Shown here piece by piece: positions 15,475 to 24,146 of a DNA stretch of 64,000 bases. Origin of the DNA: Glutamicibacter ardleyensis (GTDB taxonomy: Bacteria; Actinomycetota; Actinomycetes; Actinomycetales; Micrococcaceae); the NCBI RefSeq assembly GCF_014644555.1, contig NZ_BMKX01000011.1, positions 1 through 64,000 of the forward strand, in the 5' to 3' direction. The first letter of the stretch is position 1, and each line of letters starts with the position of its first letter. Below the pieces are notes generated by a model that was not told the origin of the DNA, did no database searches, and was given only the letters and a program-made list of their open reading frames with translations. Both the position numbers and the translations under genes were made by a program.

Positions 15475-15768
15475 TTAGTTGCGCAGCGCCGCCGAACGGG
15501 CGGCACCCAAAGCAGCGTGCAGCCCGTCTACGGCCTGGGCCATCACGGCAGTACCCACGTCCTGAAATGACCCCATGCCTCCGCGGTAAAGCTTCAAGGC
15601 TTCGTTAGCCGATTCGCGCAGCTGCGCAGGGGTTTCGATGTCCGCGAAAAGTGAATCGAGCCAATCGGCCGTGCGGGAGCGCCGCGAATCCCGGTCGTGC
15701 ACCACTGCGCGGTGCAGTGTTGCGATCGCCTCGCGTACTTCGTCCAGCGTTTGATTCAGCGTAGCCAT
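15475..15768 (-). CDS. Small hypothetical protein
   Basis: The 97-residue product is mostly helical, soluble and unrecognised. It has an acidic and basic heptad-like N-terminus (LNQTLDEVREAIATLHRAVV) and an Ala-rich C-terminus. It lies 60 bases past the convergent membrane protein and 67 bases downstream of the esterase gene on the same strand, so it is probably cotranscribed with the esterase. Codon use looks like that of its neighbours. Confidence 0.6.
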   Translation of the reverse strand: MATLNQTLDEVREAIATLHRAVVHDRDSRRSRTADWLDSLFADIETPAQLRESANEALKLYRGGMGSFQDVGTAVMAQAVDGLHAALGAARSAALRN

Positions 15769-15835
15769 GGCACCAGATTACCCTTGCGACTGGCGCCGAA
15801 GCTGGGAATGCCATTCACCAACAGAGGCGACCGGC

Positions 15836-16486
15836 TCAGGCCTCGTCGCCCTGCAGCGCACCTAGGCGCGAGGCGACATGATTGCGCACGTCGTTCAGCT
15901 CATCCATGTTGATACCGTGAGCCAACCCAGGGTAAGTCCGCTGCGTCAAGGTCGAGTGCCGAGGCAAGAATTCGGTGGTGCGCTCGATAGCTATCGGAGC
16001 GATCACGCGGTCTTCGGTGCCGCGGCCCCAAAATACGGGCGGAAGCTGTTCGGCGAGTATAGCGTCCGCCGGCTGCTCGCCACCGAGGACAAAACCGCCA
16101 AGGATCGTAGTGGCCAGCACGCGTTCCGGACGAGTTCGCAGCAGCTGGCTTGCCATCAAGCCACCTTGCGAGAAGCCGATGGGGATGATCTTCGTTGTCT
16201 GATCCAGATTGGCGTCGATCCAAGCCCAGATAGCCTCGGTAGCGGCTTCGACCGGGGCCACATCGGGCACTCCCGGGGTGGTGATCTGGAACCAGGCCGC
16301 GCCGCCTTGCCCCAGTTCCACGGGGGCTCGCAGCGAAGCCCACTGCAAGTTCAGACCTAGCGGTGCCTCAAGCGAGCAGAGGTCACTTTCGTTGGAGCCG
16401 AAACCATGCAGAAAAATCAACACGGCTTCGGAATCCGGGGTGCGATTCCACTTTTCGGATCGCACGTCGCTCAATATTTTGCCCAT
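15836..16486 (-). CDS. Alpha/beta-hydrolase, phospholipase/carboxylesterase family
   Basis: The 216-residue protein has the nucleophile elbow GFSQGG, an N-terminal oxyanion block LIFLHGFGSNESD, an acid near GTEDRVIAP, and a histidine in GLAHGINMDEL. This is the carboxylesterase/acyl-protein-thioesterase (YpfH-like) branch. It has no signal peptide and should be cytoplasmic. Its substrate is unknown. GAGGAG lies about a dozen bases upstream of the ATG. Confidence 0.83.
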   Translation of the reverse strand: MGKILSDVRSEKWNRTPDSEAVLIFLHGFGSNESDLCSLEAPLGLNLQWASLRAPVELGQGGAAWFQITTPGVPDVAPVEAATEAIWAWIDANLDQTTKIIPIGFSQGGLMASQLLRTRPERVLATTILGGFVLGGEQPADAILAEQLPPVFWGRGTEDRVIAPIAIERTTEFLPRHSTLTQRTYPGLAHGINMDELNDVRNHVASRLGALQGDEA

Positions 16487-16664
16487 GGCGGGTCAACTCC
16501 TCATAATGATGCCCGGGTCGCGCCCGGAAAATGCAAAGATCGCACAGGCACGTCGCCACGGAAAATCTTCGATATAACAACCATACAGGAATTAGTTGAA
16601 GATACAATCAATTTCCCGAAGGTCTACCGATCACCTGGCTCAAAGGCAAAGTGAACGGTAGCGC

Positions 16665-17447
16665 TCAGCGGCTTGCCGCCAAGGCTTCACGCACCTGTTG
16701 CGCCGCGTTTAATAGTTCAGGCAAGAACTTCTGCGCGGACTGCTCGGCCGTTTCCGTCGTATTCGGGCGCACACTCATGGACACGTTTAATGCGGCCAGC
16801 ACCGTGTGCTCCGAACCAAAAACGGGCACAGCCACCGAACGCAACCCAATTTCCAGTTCTTGATCTACCACCGCGAAACCTTGCGTGCGAATCTTTTCCA
16901 ATTCCTGGAGCATTTCCTCACGGTTATCGATCCCCAATCCGGTGACCGAGTGGATGCCTGCGGTCAGCACGGATTGTTGCACCTGTGCAGGCTGGTAAGC
17001 CAAATGCACCCTGCCCATGGAGGTGTTCACCGCCGGGAAGCGGGTACCGACCGAGATACCCACGCGCATTATCGAGCGGGTGTGGACGCGGGCAATATAA
17101 ACAATGTCAGAACCGTCAAGCACCGAGGCCGAGGCCGATTCATGCACCTTGGCCGACAGTTCTTCCAACACCGGCTCGATCAGCTGCGGCAAGGTAGCAC
17201 TGGATAGATAGGCGTATCCCAGTTGCAAGACCTTGGAGGTTAGTTCGAAGTACTTGCCGTCCGAGCGAACATAACCAAGATCTTGCAAGGTCAGCAAAAA
17301 TCGGCGCGCGGTGGCGCGCGACAGCCCGGTCAGCACGGCAACTTCTGAGAGCGTCATTGACGGGTGCTCAGCATCAAAGCTGCTGATCACCTGAAGTCCG
17401 CGCGCTAAAGACTGCACGGACGTAGTAGTTGCGGCCTGCTCGCTCAC
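16665..17447 (-). CDS. pcaR: IclR-family regulator of the beta-ketoadipate genes, PcaR-like
   Basis: This 260-residue IclR regulator has an N-terminal winged helix (MTLSEVAVLTGLSRATARRF) and a C-terminal effector domain (VGTRFPAVNTSMGRV, GFAVVDQELEIGLRSVAVPV). PcaR proteins sense beta-ketoadipate and activate pcaIJF genes. The GTG at 17447 was chosen because AAGGAG lies at 17452-17457 (reverse strand). The frame is open 22 codons further upstream without any better start. It lies behind pcaJ on the same strand, separated by a strong terminator, so it has its own control. Operators for it are probably at 20159-20192. Confidence 0.85.
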   Translation of the reverse strand: MSEQAATTTSVQSLARGLQVISSFDAEHPSMTLSEVAVLTGLSRATARRFLLTLQDLGYVRSDGKYFELTSKVLQLGYAYLSSATLPQLIEPVLEELSAKVHESASASVLDGSDIVYIARVHTRSIMRVGISVGTRFPAVNTSMGRVHLAYQPAQVQQSVLTAGIHSVTGLGIDNREEMLQELEKIRTQGFAVVDQELEIGLRSVAVPVFGSEHTVLAALNVSMSVRPNTTETAEQSAQKFLPELLNAAQQVREALAASR

Positions 17448-17489
17448 GGGACTCCTTGCACAAGCCGTGATCACGGCCCGCTGGTATTG

Positions 17490-17536
17490 AAAAAGTGGGG
17501 GTGCCTTACACAAAATATTGGTAAAGCACCCCCACT
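17490..17536 (-). terminator. Intrinsic terminator after pcaJ
   Basis: An 11-bp stem (AGTGGGGGTGC and GCACCCCCACT) is followed on the minus strand by TTTTT. It separates the pcaFIJ operon from pcaR and lies 15 bases past the pcaJ stop. Confidence 0.82.
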
Positions 17537-17550
17537 AATCTACTGTGTTT

Positions 17551-18207
17551 TTAGGCTTTGGTCAGTTCAACCGGCAGCTTGGACTGCAGTTCTTCGAAGC
17601 TGATTCCGTGCGAGGAACGCACGAAGACCTTCCCGCCGCGCAATTCAAAAATTGCCACTTCGGTGTAGATCCGCGAGACACAACCCAGACCGGTGACCGG
17701 GTAGCTCAGTGCTTCGACAAGCTTTGATTCACCGGTCTTGGTGAACAGGCTCATCATCACCCAGGTCTGCTTCGCACCGATGGCTAGATCCATGGCGCCA
17801 CCGACGGCAGGGATCGCGCCCTCGGCACCGGTGTGCCAGTTGGCCAGGTCGCCAGCTTCGGAAACTTGGAAGGCTCCAAGTACGCAGACATCCAAGTGTC
17901 CGCCGCGCATCATCGCGAAGGAATCTGCGTGATGGAAGAAGGAAGCTCCGGGAAGCTCAGTCACCGGAATTTTGCCCGCATTGATCAGATCTTCATCGAT
18001 ATCATCCCCGGTGGCTACCGGCCCCATACCCAACATCCCGTTTTCGGTGTGCAGGGTCACGCCCTGCTCACTGGTCAGGAAGTTGGACACGTTGGTCGGC
18101 TGGCCGATGCCCAGGTTCACAAAGGCGCCGGACGGAATATCCGCGGCAACCGTCTGAGCCATGTCGTCGCGGCTGAGTTTTTCTTGCGTGTTGGAGTAGT
18201 TGCTCAT
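17551..18207 (-). CDS. pcaJ: 3-oxoadipate CoA-transferase subunit B
   Basis: The 218-residue beta subunit carries the catalytic glutamate in HTENGMLGMGP. With PcaI it moves CoA from succinyl-CoA to beta-ketoadipate. GIGQPTNVSNFL near the N-terminus and GAFQVSEAGDLANW are family blocks. The ATG overlaps the pcaI stop codon (TAATG), which fits tight coupling of the two subunits. Confidence 0.93.
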   Translation of the reverse strand: MSNYSNTQEKLSRDDMAQTVAADIPSGAFVNLGIGQPTNVSNFLTSEQGVTLHTENGMLGMGPVATGDDIDEDLINAGKIPVTELPGASFFHHADSFAMMRGGHLDVCVLGAFQVSEAGDLANWHTGAEGAIPAVGGAMDLAIGAKQTWVMMSLFTKTGESKLVEALSYPVTGLGCVSRIYTEVAIFELRGGKVFVRSSHGISFEELQSKLPVELTKA

Positions 18208-18878
18208 TATTTGTTCCCTCCAAGTGCCACAACGGTATCTACATAGATGCCCGGGGTGATGACGTTCTCCGGATCCAGGTCGCCAGCTTGGACGACCTCG
18301 TCCACCTGCACAATGGCCTGCTTGGCGGCGGTGGCCATGATCGGACCGAAGTTACGCGCGGTCTTGCGGTACACCAGGTTGCCCATGGTGTCGGCCTTCA
18401 GCGCCTTGATCAGTGCGAAGTCCGCATTGATCGGGGTTTCGAGCACATAGCCCTTGCCGTCGATGACGCGGGTTTCCTTGCCTTCGGCCAGCAGCGTGCC
18501 GTAACCGGTCGGGGTGAAGAAACCACCGATGCCGGCACCTGCGGCGCGGATACGCTCGGCCAAGTTGCCCTGCGGAACCAGTTCCAGCTCAATTTCACCG
18601 GCGCGGTAAGCCTCATCAAAGTGCCACGAGTCCGACTGGCGCGGGAAGGAGCAGATAATCTTCTTCACCCGGCGTTCCTTGATCAACAACGCGAGGCCTG
18701 CGTCAGCCTGCCCGGCATTGTTGTTCACAACCGTCAAGTCCTTGGCGCCGCACTCCATGAGTGCATCGATCAGTTCCATCGGCTGGCCGGCGTTGCCGAA
18801 GCCACCGATTAGGACGGTGGAGCCGTCCTTGATTTCGGCGACGGCGTCCGCCGCCGAGTTGGCTATACGTGGTGCCAT
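18207..18878 (-). CDS. pcaI: 3-oxoadipate CoA-transferase subunit A
   Basis: The 223-residue alpha subunit has the CoA-transferase type I pattern GGFGNAGQPMELIDAL and the GGFFTPTGYGT loop. It lies 41 bases downstream of pcaF and overlaps pcaJ by one base (TAATG). It acts in the next-to-last step of the beta-ketoadipate pathway. Confidence 0.93.
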   Translation of the reverse strand: MAPRIANSAADAVAEIKDGSTVLIGGFGNAGQPMELIDALMECGAKDLTVVNNNAGQADAGLALLIKERRVKKIICSFPRQSDSWHFDEAYRAGEIELELVPQGNLAERIRAAGAGIGGFFTPTGYGTLLAEGKETRVIDGKGYVLETPINADFALIKALKADTMGNLVYRKTARNFGPIMATAAKQAIVQVDEVVQAGDLDPENVITPGIYVDTVVALGGNK

Positions 18879-18919
18879 GTTTCTGCCTTTCTAAAGATTT
18901 GGGGACCGAAGCAGTTGGA

Positions 18920-20131
18920 CTACTTGGTAGCGTTTTCGTTCTCGATGACTACTGCCAGCCCCTGGCCAACACCGATGCAGATTGCTGCGACACCGTAGCG
19001 CTGACCGGATTCTTGCAGACGGCGTGCAGCGGTACCGAGGATGCGCAATCCCGAAGCACCCAGCGGGTGGCCGATCGAGATAGCCCCTCCCCAAGCATTG
19101 ACGATGGTTGGGTCGATATCCCAAGCGCGGATGCAGGCAAGGGACTGCGCGGCAAAGGCTTCGTTGAGCTCAACTACGGAAATATCGGTCCATTTCAGAC
19201 CGGCCTTGGCCAATGCCTTATTTGCTGCCTCTACCGGGGCAAAGCCGAAGAACTGTGGATCCAAGGCAAAAGAAGCGTTGGAGACGATGCGCGCCAACGG
19301 CGCTGCGCCCAGTAGCTCGCCGCCGCGGGCGGACCCGATGAAGGCTGCCGAGGCGCCGTCGTTCATTGGCGAGGCGTTGCCCGCGGTGACCGTGGCATTC
19401 TCGCCGGTGCGGAACACCGTGCGTAGCTTGGACAGGGATTCTGCGGTGGAATCCGCGCGAATGGTCTCATCGCGGGTCAGCTCGGTTCCACGCTTGTTCG
19501 CTGGTGGAACCGAAACGACGAGGTTGTCATACTTACCGGCGTCCCATGCGGCCGCTGCCTGCTGGTGGGACAGGGCCGAGAATGCGTCCTGGTCTTCACG
19601 GGAGATGTTGTGCTTTTCGCGCAACTGTTCGGTGGCTTCACCCAAGGACACGGTCCACTCACCGGGCATGGCCGGGTTAACCAGGCGCCAGCCCAAGGTC
19701 GTATTGGCCAGCTCGAGGTTGGACATCGGGAAGGGACGCTCGGTCTTTGGCAGTACCCATGGGGCACGGCTCATGGATTCGACTCCGCCAAGCAGTACCA
19801 GGTCCGCGTCGCCGGTGGCGATCTGGCGGGTGGCTGCGATGGCTGCGTCCAGCGATGAACCGCACAGGCGATTCATGGTGGTGCCCGGCAGGGAGGTAGG
19901 CAAACCTGCCAGCAAGGTACTCATGCGTGCAACGTTACGGTTTTCTTCGCCGGCACCGTTGGCGTTACCGAAGATTGCCTCGTCAATGGAGCTGGTATCG
20001 AGCTTGGGCGCGCGTGCCACGAGCTCGCGCACCACGTGCGCGGCCAAGTCATCGGGGCGGTGGGAGGAAAGCGCTCCGCCAATTTTTCCGAAGGGGGTTC
20101 GAATTGCGTCGTATAGGTAGGCCTGCTGCAT
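18920..20131 (-). CDS. pcaF: Beta-ketoadipyl-CoA thiolase
   Basis: This 403-residue thiolase cleaves beta-ketoadipyl-CoA to succinyl-CoA and acetyl-CoA. It has the nucleophile cysteine in NRLCGSSLDAA, the histidine in ISIGHPLGASG and the second catalytic cysteine in ICIGVGQG. It is the first gene of the minus-strand operon pcaF-pcaI-pcaJ. Two GTTC-N7-GAAC sites lie just upstream of its start. A more general acetyl-CoA acetyltransferase role cannot be excluded by sequence alone, but the neighbours fix the pathway. Confidence 0.9.
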   Translation of the reverse strand: MQQAYLYDAIRTPFGKIGGALSSHRPDDLAAHVVRELVARAPKLDTSSIDEAIFGNANGAGEENRNVARMSTLLAGLPTSLPGTTMNRLCGSSLDAAIAATRQIATGDADLVLLGGVESMSRAPWVLPKTERPFPMSNLELANTTLGWRLVNPAMPGEWTVSLGEATEQLREKHNISREDQDAFSALSHQQAAAAWDAGKYDNLVVSVPPANKRGTELTRDETIRADSTAESLSKLRTVFRTGENATVTAGNASPMNDGASAAFIGSARGGELLGAAPLARIVSNASFALDPQFFGFAPVEAANKALAKAGLKWTDISVVELNEAFAAQSLACIRAWDIDPTIVNAWGGAISIGHPLGASGLRILGTAARRLQESGQRYGVAAICIGVGQGLAVVIENENATK

Positions 20132-20158
20132 GTATCCACTGCTCCATCGCTATATCTT

Positions 20159-20192
20159 GTTCACATCGTGAACTTAAGTTCGTGATATGAAC
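20159..20192. promoter_or_regulatory. Two tandem GTTC-N7-GAAC palindromes, probable PcaR operator
   Basis: GTTCACATCGTGAAC at 20159-20173 has perfect 6-bp arms. GTTCGTGATATGAAC at 20178-20192 has the same outline. Their centres are 19 bases apart and the region starts 28 bases upstream of pcaF. The GTTC half resembles the published 15-bp PcaR box of Pseudomonas (which also starts GTTC), so binding by the IclR protein at 16665 is a reasonable inference. Confidence 0.6.
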
Positions 20193-20298
20193 TTTAGCAG
20201 TTGATTGTCTTCGTTTTCAAGAGGTTTGAGCAAAGAGCTTCTACGGAAGCCATCGCTGAGCAACGGCAGACTGAGCGGGTTTCCAGGTGTTGCGTGGA

Positions 20299-22575
20299 TT
20301 AATCCACCTTCGGTTTGTCCTGGTCTTCAGGCTCAGCACCGTGAGGTTGCCCGGCAGCATCAACGCGTGGCACCACGCCGGTCGCCGGCCTTGGCGGGGT
20401 CAGCACCGAGGCGGAATCATGTTCGGTGGAGTACTTCAAGAACGACAGGTGCGCTTCATAACGGTCAAGTACGTCATTGATGACCTGCTCGCGGTCCAAG
20501 CCCATCACGTCATAACCTTCGGTTCCGGTTTGAGTGAACACTTCAAGCCTGAAGTACACGTCGATTTCTCGCGACATCGAACGCGCGCCAAACATTGGGA
20601 CCGGAGCTTCCACCGCTGCCACCTGATAATGGAAATTACGGTGTTCCGGAATATAGACAACCAGCGCATGCTCGGCGATCTGGGTCTGCTCGTTAGGGGT
20701 GGTGGTCAGCTCGGCGTGGTAACCGAGCTTCATGAATTCCTGGGCCACATCCTCCAAAGCAGGATGAACTACCTTGTCCACGTAGCGTGCGACCTGCTTA
20801 TTGGATGGGTAAGAACGCAGCTGCGCCAGACGCTGACGCCAAGTCTTATCCGGGGCCGCCCCGCCATGCGCGGCAGTAGCCCGCCGGCGATTCATCCGGC
20901 CCTCACGTTCGGCTCGTTCCATGCGCAATACCTTGGAGAACGAAGCCATCACCAAGTAGGCAATAATCGTCACCGGCAACGCAAAGATCAGCGTGGCATG
21001 TTCCATGGTGGTGACGCCCCCGGCCACGAGCATGGCTACGGTAAGCAACGCGGTCAGCAGAGCCCAGAAGATCCGCAGCCATTTGGGTCCGTCTTGTGAC
21101 GGGTCGGGAATCGTTGAAGAGAAGTTAGACATCACCATCGCGCCCGAGTTGGCGCTGGTCAGATAAAAAAGCAGGCCGGAGAGCGTGGCAAGACCAATCA
21201 AGAAGGGAGCTCCGGGGAACATTTCCAAAAGACTGTACCAACCATGTTCTGGAGAGTCGATGGCTTCTTGGGCGAACCCGCTATTGCCGTCCATCACCAC
21301 CTTCAACGCACTATTGCCGAAAATGGACACGATCAGGAAATCACAGAGCACCGGCGCGGTAATCGCTGCGATCACGAATTCTCGTAACGTGCGTCCACGC
21401 GAGATACGCGCCAGGAACATGCCCACGAAGGGACCCCACGCCAACCAGAAGGCCCAGAAGAATAGCGTCCAGCTGGCCATCCATTCAGAACCATCGTCCT
21501 GATAGGCGAAGGTCTGCAAGGTTCGTTCGGGAAAAGTGAAGATAAAACGGCCAATGTTCTCCACCAAGGCGGTCAGCAGGAACGAAGTTTTTCCCGTCAC
21601 CAATATGTAAAGCATCATTGCCGCGGCAGACCAAAGGTTCAACTCGGAGATAATCCGGATGCCCTTATCAACCCCCGAGGTGCATGCGGCAATCGTCATC
21701 ACCACGGCGACCACCACCAAGGCAATCTGCAGGCCCAGCCCTTCGGAAAACCCGAAAATCGAGGCGAACCCCACGTTGAGCAGCACCACGCCGATACCCA
21801 TGGAGGTCGCTACACCGAAGACCGTCCCGACCAGCGCAAAGATATCAATAACATCCCCGGTGGCACCGCGCACCCGTTTCCCCAACAGAGGGTAGAGCGC
21901 CGCACGGATGGATAGCGGCATTCCCCACCTGTAGGCGAAATAGCCCATGGCCATGCCCAATAGCGCGTACATGGACCAGCCGGCCACACCGTAATGGAAC
22001 ATGGTCCAGACCACCGCGTCCTGGGCCGCGGCCGCGGATTCAGGGTCAGCCGCAGGCGGAGCAATGAATTGGGTAATCGGCCCGGTGACCGAATAGAACA
22101 ACATGTCGATACCCACACCGGCAGCAAAAAGCATCGCGACCCAGGTGACTAAGTTGTATTGCGGACGAGAATGGTCCGGCCCCAGACGGACGCTACCTTC
22201 CTTCGAGAACGCCACCCACAGAACGAAGAGCACCACCAAGGTGACGGTTAGGACGTAATACCAGCCGAGATTAGTCGAAATCCATGCAACGGTAGTGGCC
22301 ATCGTCGAAGCGGCATGATCCGGGGTGAGCATCGCCCAAGCGGAAAATGCAATGATGAGCAATGACGAAATCACAAAAACGCGCCAGTTGACCTTCGTGC
22401 CGCGTTGCTCCGTGAGTTCTTCAGGCCCTTTGCTCAGTTCTGAGCTGGTCATCGGGGCTCGAAATTCTTCGACAACAGGATTTTTAGGCTTCTTGCTGAC
22501 GCCAAATTGGCTGCGTTCCACCGTGGGCTGAAGCTCGTCTTTGAATTCGTCCGAAGCGTCGTGGTGATCAGCCAT
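20299..22575 (-). CDS. betT: BCCT-family choline/betaine transporter
   Basis: The 758-residue BCCT transporter has twelve hydrophobic helices between about residues 50 and 545. The tryptophan-rich WTLFFWAFWLAWGPFVGMFLARISRGR segment is the family signature. There is also a long hydrophilic C-terminal domain (about 550-758) like that of BetT, where it senses osmotic state. The start has TAGGAGG just upstream. It stands alone on the minus strand between the two pca halves. Choline or glycine betaine is the likely substrate. An aromatic quaternary amine is possible but not supported. Confidence 0.88.
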   Translation of the reverse strand: MADHHDASDEFKDELQPTVERSQFGVSKKPKNPVVEEFRAPMTSSELSKGPEELTEQRGTKVNWRVFVISSLLIIAFSAWAMLTPDHAASTMATTVAWISTNLGWYYVLTVTLVVLFVLWVAFSKEGSVRLGPDHSRPQYNLVTWVAMLFAAGVGIDMLFYSVTGPITQFIAPPAADPESAAAAQDAVVWTMFHYGVAGWSMYALLGMAMGYFAYRWGMPLSIRAALYPLLGKRVRGATGDVIDIFALVGTVFGVATSMGIGVVLLNVGFASIFGFSEGLGLQIALVVVAVVMTIAACTSGVDKGIRIISELNLWSAAAMMLYILVTGKTSFLLTALVENIGRFIFTFPERTLQTFAYQDDGSEWMASWTLFFWAFWLAWGPFVGMFLARISRGRTLREFVIAAITAPVLCDFLIVSIFGNSALKVVMDGNSGFAQEAIDSPEHGWYSLLEMFPGAPFLIGLATLSGLLFYLTSANSGAMVMSNFSSTIPDPSQDGPKWLRIFWALLTALLTVAMLVAGGVTTMEHATLIFALPVTIIAYLVMASFSKVLRMERAEREGRMNRRRATAAHGGAAPDKTWRQRLAQLRSYPSNKQVARYVDKVVHPALEDVAQEFMKLGYHAELTTTPNEQTQIAEHALVVYIPEHRNFHYQVAAVEAPVPMFGARSMSREIDVYFRLEVFTQTGTEGYDVMGLDREQVINDVLDRYEAHLSFLKYSTEHDSASVLTPPRPATGVVPRVDAAGQPHGAEPEDQDKPKVD

Positions 22576-23107
22576 GCAGTCCTCCTAAAGTCAGAGTCCA
22601 CACTGTGGCTAACGACCCGCATATCTAACTAGCGCGGCATTGGGTCATACAATGCGGACACGATGGCACAGTACACCGTTGGGTCTCTGCAATTTTTATC
22701 GTAGGCGGTGCCAATGCCAGGCACCAGCGACCATCAATAAATATCGCTTGCTTTGACTGTTCCGAGAAAAATCCATTTTTCTCCCATAACCACGCCGGCA
22801 AGGAGTTTGAGACACCAGCCCGCAACGGTTACGGTGCTCCAACGTTCAAGGAATAAATCTTCCGACATGAGAGTACACCCCTTCACGAGCAACTGCCCTG
22901 CTTTTTATTGGACGATTCCTCGGTTCGATACGCACCCTCCACTCCGGCGCAAACGCTGCCGTTGAATATCAATAGCCTCCGTCCCGCTTGCAGGTCTGCC
23001 TTTCCCCGAACGGCAACGTCAGGCCCGCGAAATCACAGGTCTCGTCGGCTCAACCCTTCTCATCGAAGTGGCTGGAACGCCGAGACCCGACCACGAAAGA
23101 AAATAAT
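22576..23107. other. Long intergenic region upstream of betT
   Basis: No convincing gene is seen on either strand. It holds a perfect 6-bp inverted repeat GGTGCC/GGCACC at 22707-22725 and an AT-type dyad (GAGAAAAAT and ATTTTTCTC) near 22765-22784. Both lie in the presumed promoter and leader region of betT. Confidence 0.4.
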
Positions 23108-23144
23108 TGAACCGAGATCCAAGTCATACCCGGATCTCGGTTCA
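23108..23144 (-). terminator. Intrinsic terminator, minus strand
   Basis: A perfect 13-bp stem (TGAACCGAGATCC and GGATCTCGGTTCA) with an 11-base loop is followed on the minus strand by AATTATTTTCTTT. It ends the transcript of the genes at 23219-23983. Confidence 0.75.
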
Positions 23145-23218
23145 GAAGCTTACCCACATTCCAGTTCGTGGATATTGATCGTCAAACATGCTCTGAGGCG
23201 AAGCAGATATTTCGCCTG

Positions 23219-23485
23219 CTACTGGGCGCTGTATGCGAGATTGAGTGGCTTCCATCCGGTGTCCTGATCAAATTCCGCATCCGATACAGCAAGCCCACAG
23301 ATCGAGCCAATGAAATTACCATCCTTGTCGAAGACGATTTCGTTCCAGTTCGCGATGGCTTCCTTGTAGGACACAGCCTCAAACTTATGCGAGGGCTCAC
23401 CGACCGAGTCATAGGCAGTCCCTGCTTTTCGCAAACTGAACACCCCCTTCGCGCGCATCACGGACGTGTTTTGATACTCCCCCAC
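23219..23485 (-). CDS. Small hypothetical protein
   Basis: The 88-residue frame starts at GTG 23485 or, less likely, at ATG 23458. The core YKEAIANWNEIVFDKDGNFIGSICGLAVSDAEF looks like real folded protein rather than chance translation. The frame lies 24 bases downstream of the DUF3237 gene and is followed by a good terminator, which supports expression. No family is recognised, and it may be the remnant of a longer gene. Confidence 0.45.
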   Translation of the reverse strand: MGEYQNTSVMRAKGVFSLRKAGTAYDSVGEPSHKFEAVSYKEAIANWNEIVFDKDGNFIGSICGLAVSDAEFDQDTGWKPLNLAYSAQ

Positions 23486-23509
23486 TCAAAGGTAAGGCTC
23501 CACGTCGCT

Positions 23510-23983
23510 CTACCTCACGCGAAATACATCGATCCGGACCCCCTGGGCAAGGCGTTCACCGGTGCCAAGGAATAACGTGCGGTTCAGCCATGCATAGGGT
23601 CCGGATTCATCGGCAGAAAGAGCCGGCACACAACGGAAATAAACACGGGACGGGTCCACGTGCTCTCCCGACATCATGCGCTCAAGGTCCGCAGGGTCAG
23701 CCGTGCGTACAGCACGGTTCTCGACCAAAATTCGGTGCCCATCATCGAGCTCAAGCACGTAGTTCGCTTCGAGCAGGGCAAGATCTGCGCTTGGATAGCG
23801 TTGGAAGTCTGCCCCGGCATCTAATACGCGTCCCCTCATCTGAGGACCGCTAACGCTACCACCACGAATCGGAGCGACCCGGCGCACGCCTTGCGCGGTG
23901 TTGCCGATGGTGATCGTCTCGCTTACCGCAACTTCGATGGTTGCCACGAAGTCCAGACTAGGCGGAGTGGGAGTAATTTCCAC
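23510..23983 (-). CDS. DUF3237 family protein
   Basis: This 157-residue protein matches DUF3237, with the block RGGSVSGPQMRGRVLDAGADFQ and the late VYFRCVPALSADESGPYAWLNRTLFLGTG. The family folds as a lipocalin-like barrel with unknown role and often lies near catabolic regulators. It is divergent from the IclR gene at 24147 across about 160 bases, so the two may be regulated together. Confidence 0.83.
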   Translation of the reverse strand: MEITPTPPSLDFVATIEVAVSETITIGNTAQGVRRVAPIRGGSVSGPQMRGRVLDAGADFQRYPSADLALLEANYVLELDDGHRILVENRAVRTADPADLERMMSGEHVDPSRVYFRCVPALSADESGPYAWLNRTLFLGTGERLAQGVRIDVFRVR

Positions 23984-24146
23984 GGTTGATCCTTTCGCTT
24001 ACTTGGGTTCAGCCTACTGCTGGCGCTTCGAGGCGAACTCAAATTCACTGAGAATAACGTACTAAGAAAATGTCAGCTAGCCGTATGGTTACCTCGTCGT
24101 GTTACAGCAAAAGGCACTCGTCAAAACCCTGGTTTACAGTAGAGTC

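Noticed and set aside
19041-20120. Long open frame on the plus strand opposite pcaF
   Set aside because: It is the shadow of pcaF in another frame. It has no family features, and the thiolase motifs on the minus strand are decisive.
22625-22825. 66-codon frame in the betT upstream region
   Set aside because: It has no family, unusual composition and no ribosome-binding site. It lies over the presumed betT promoter.
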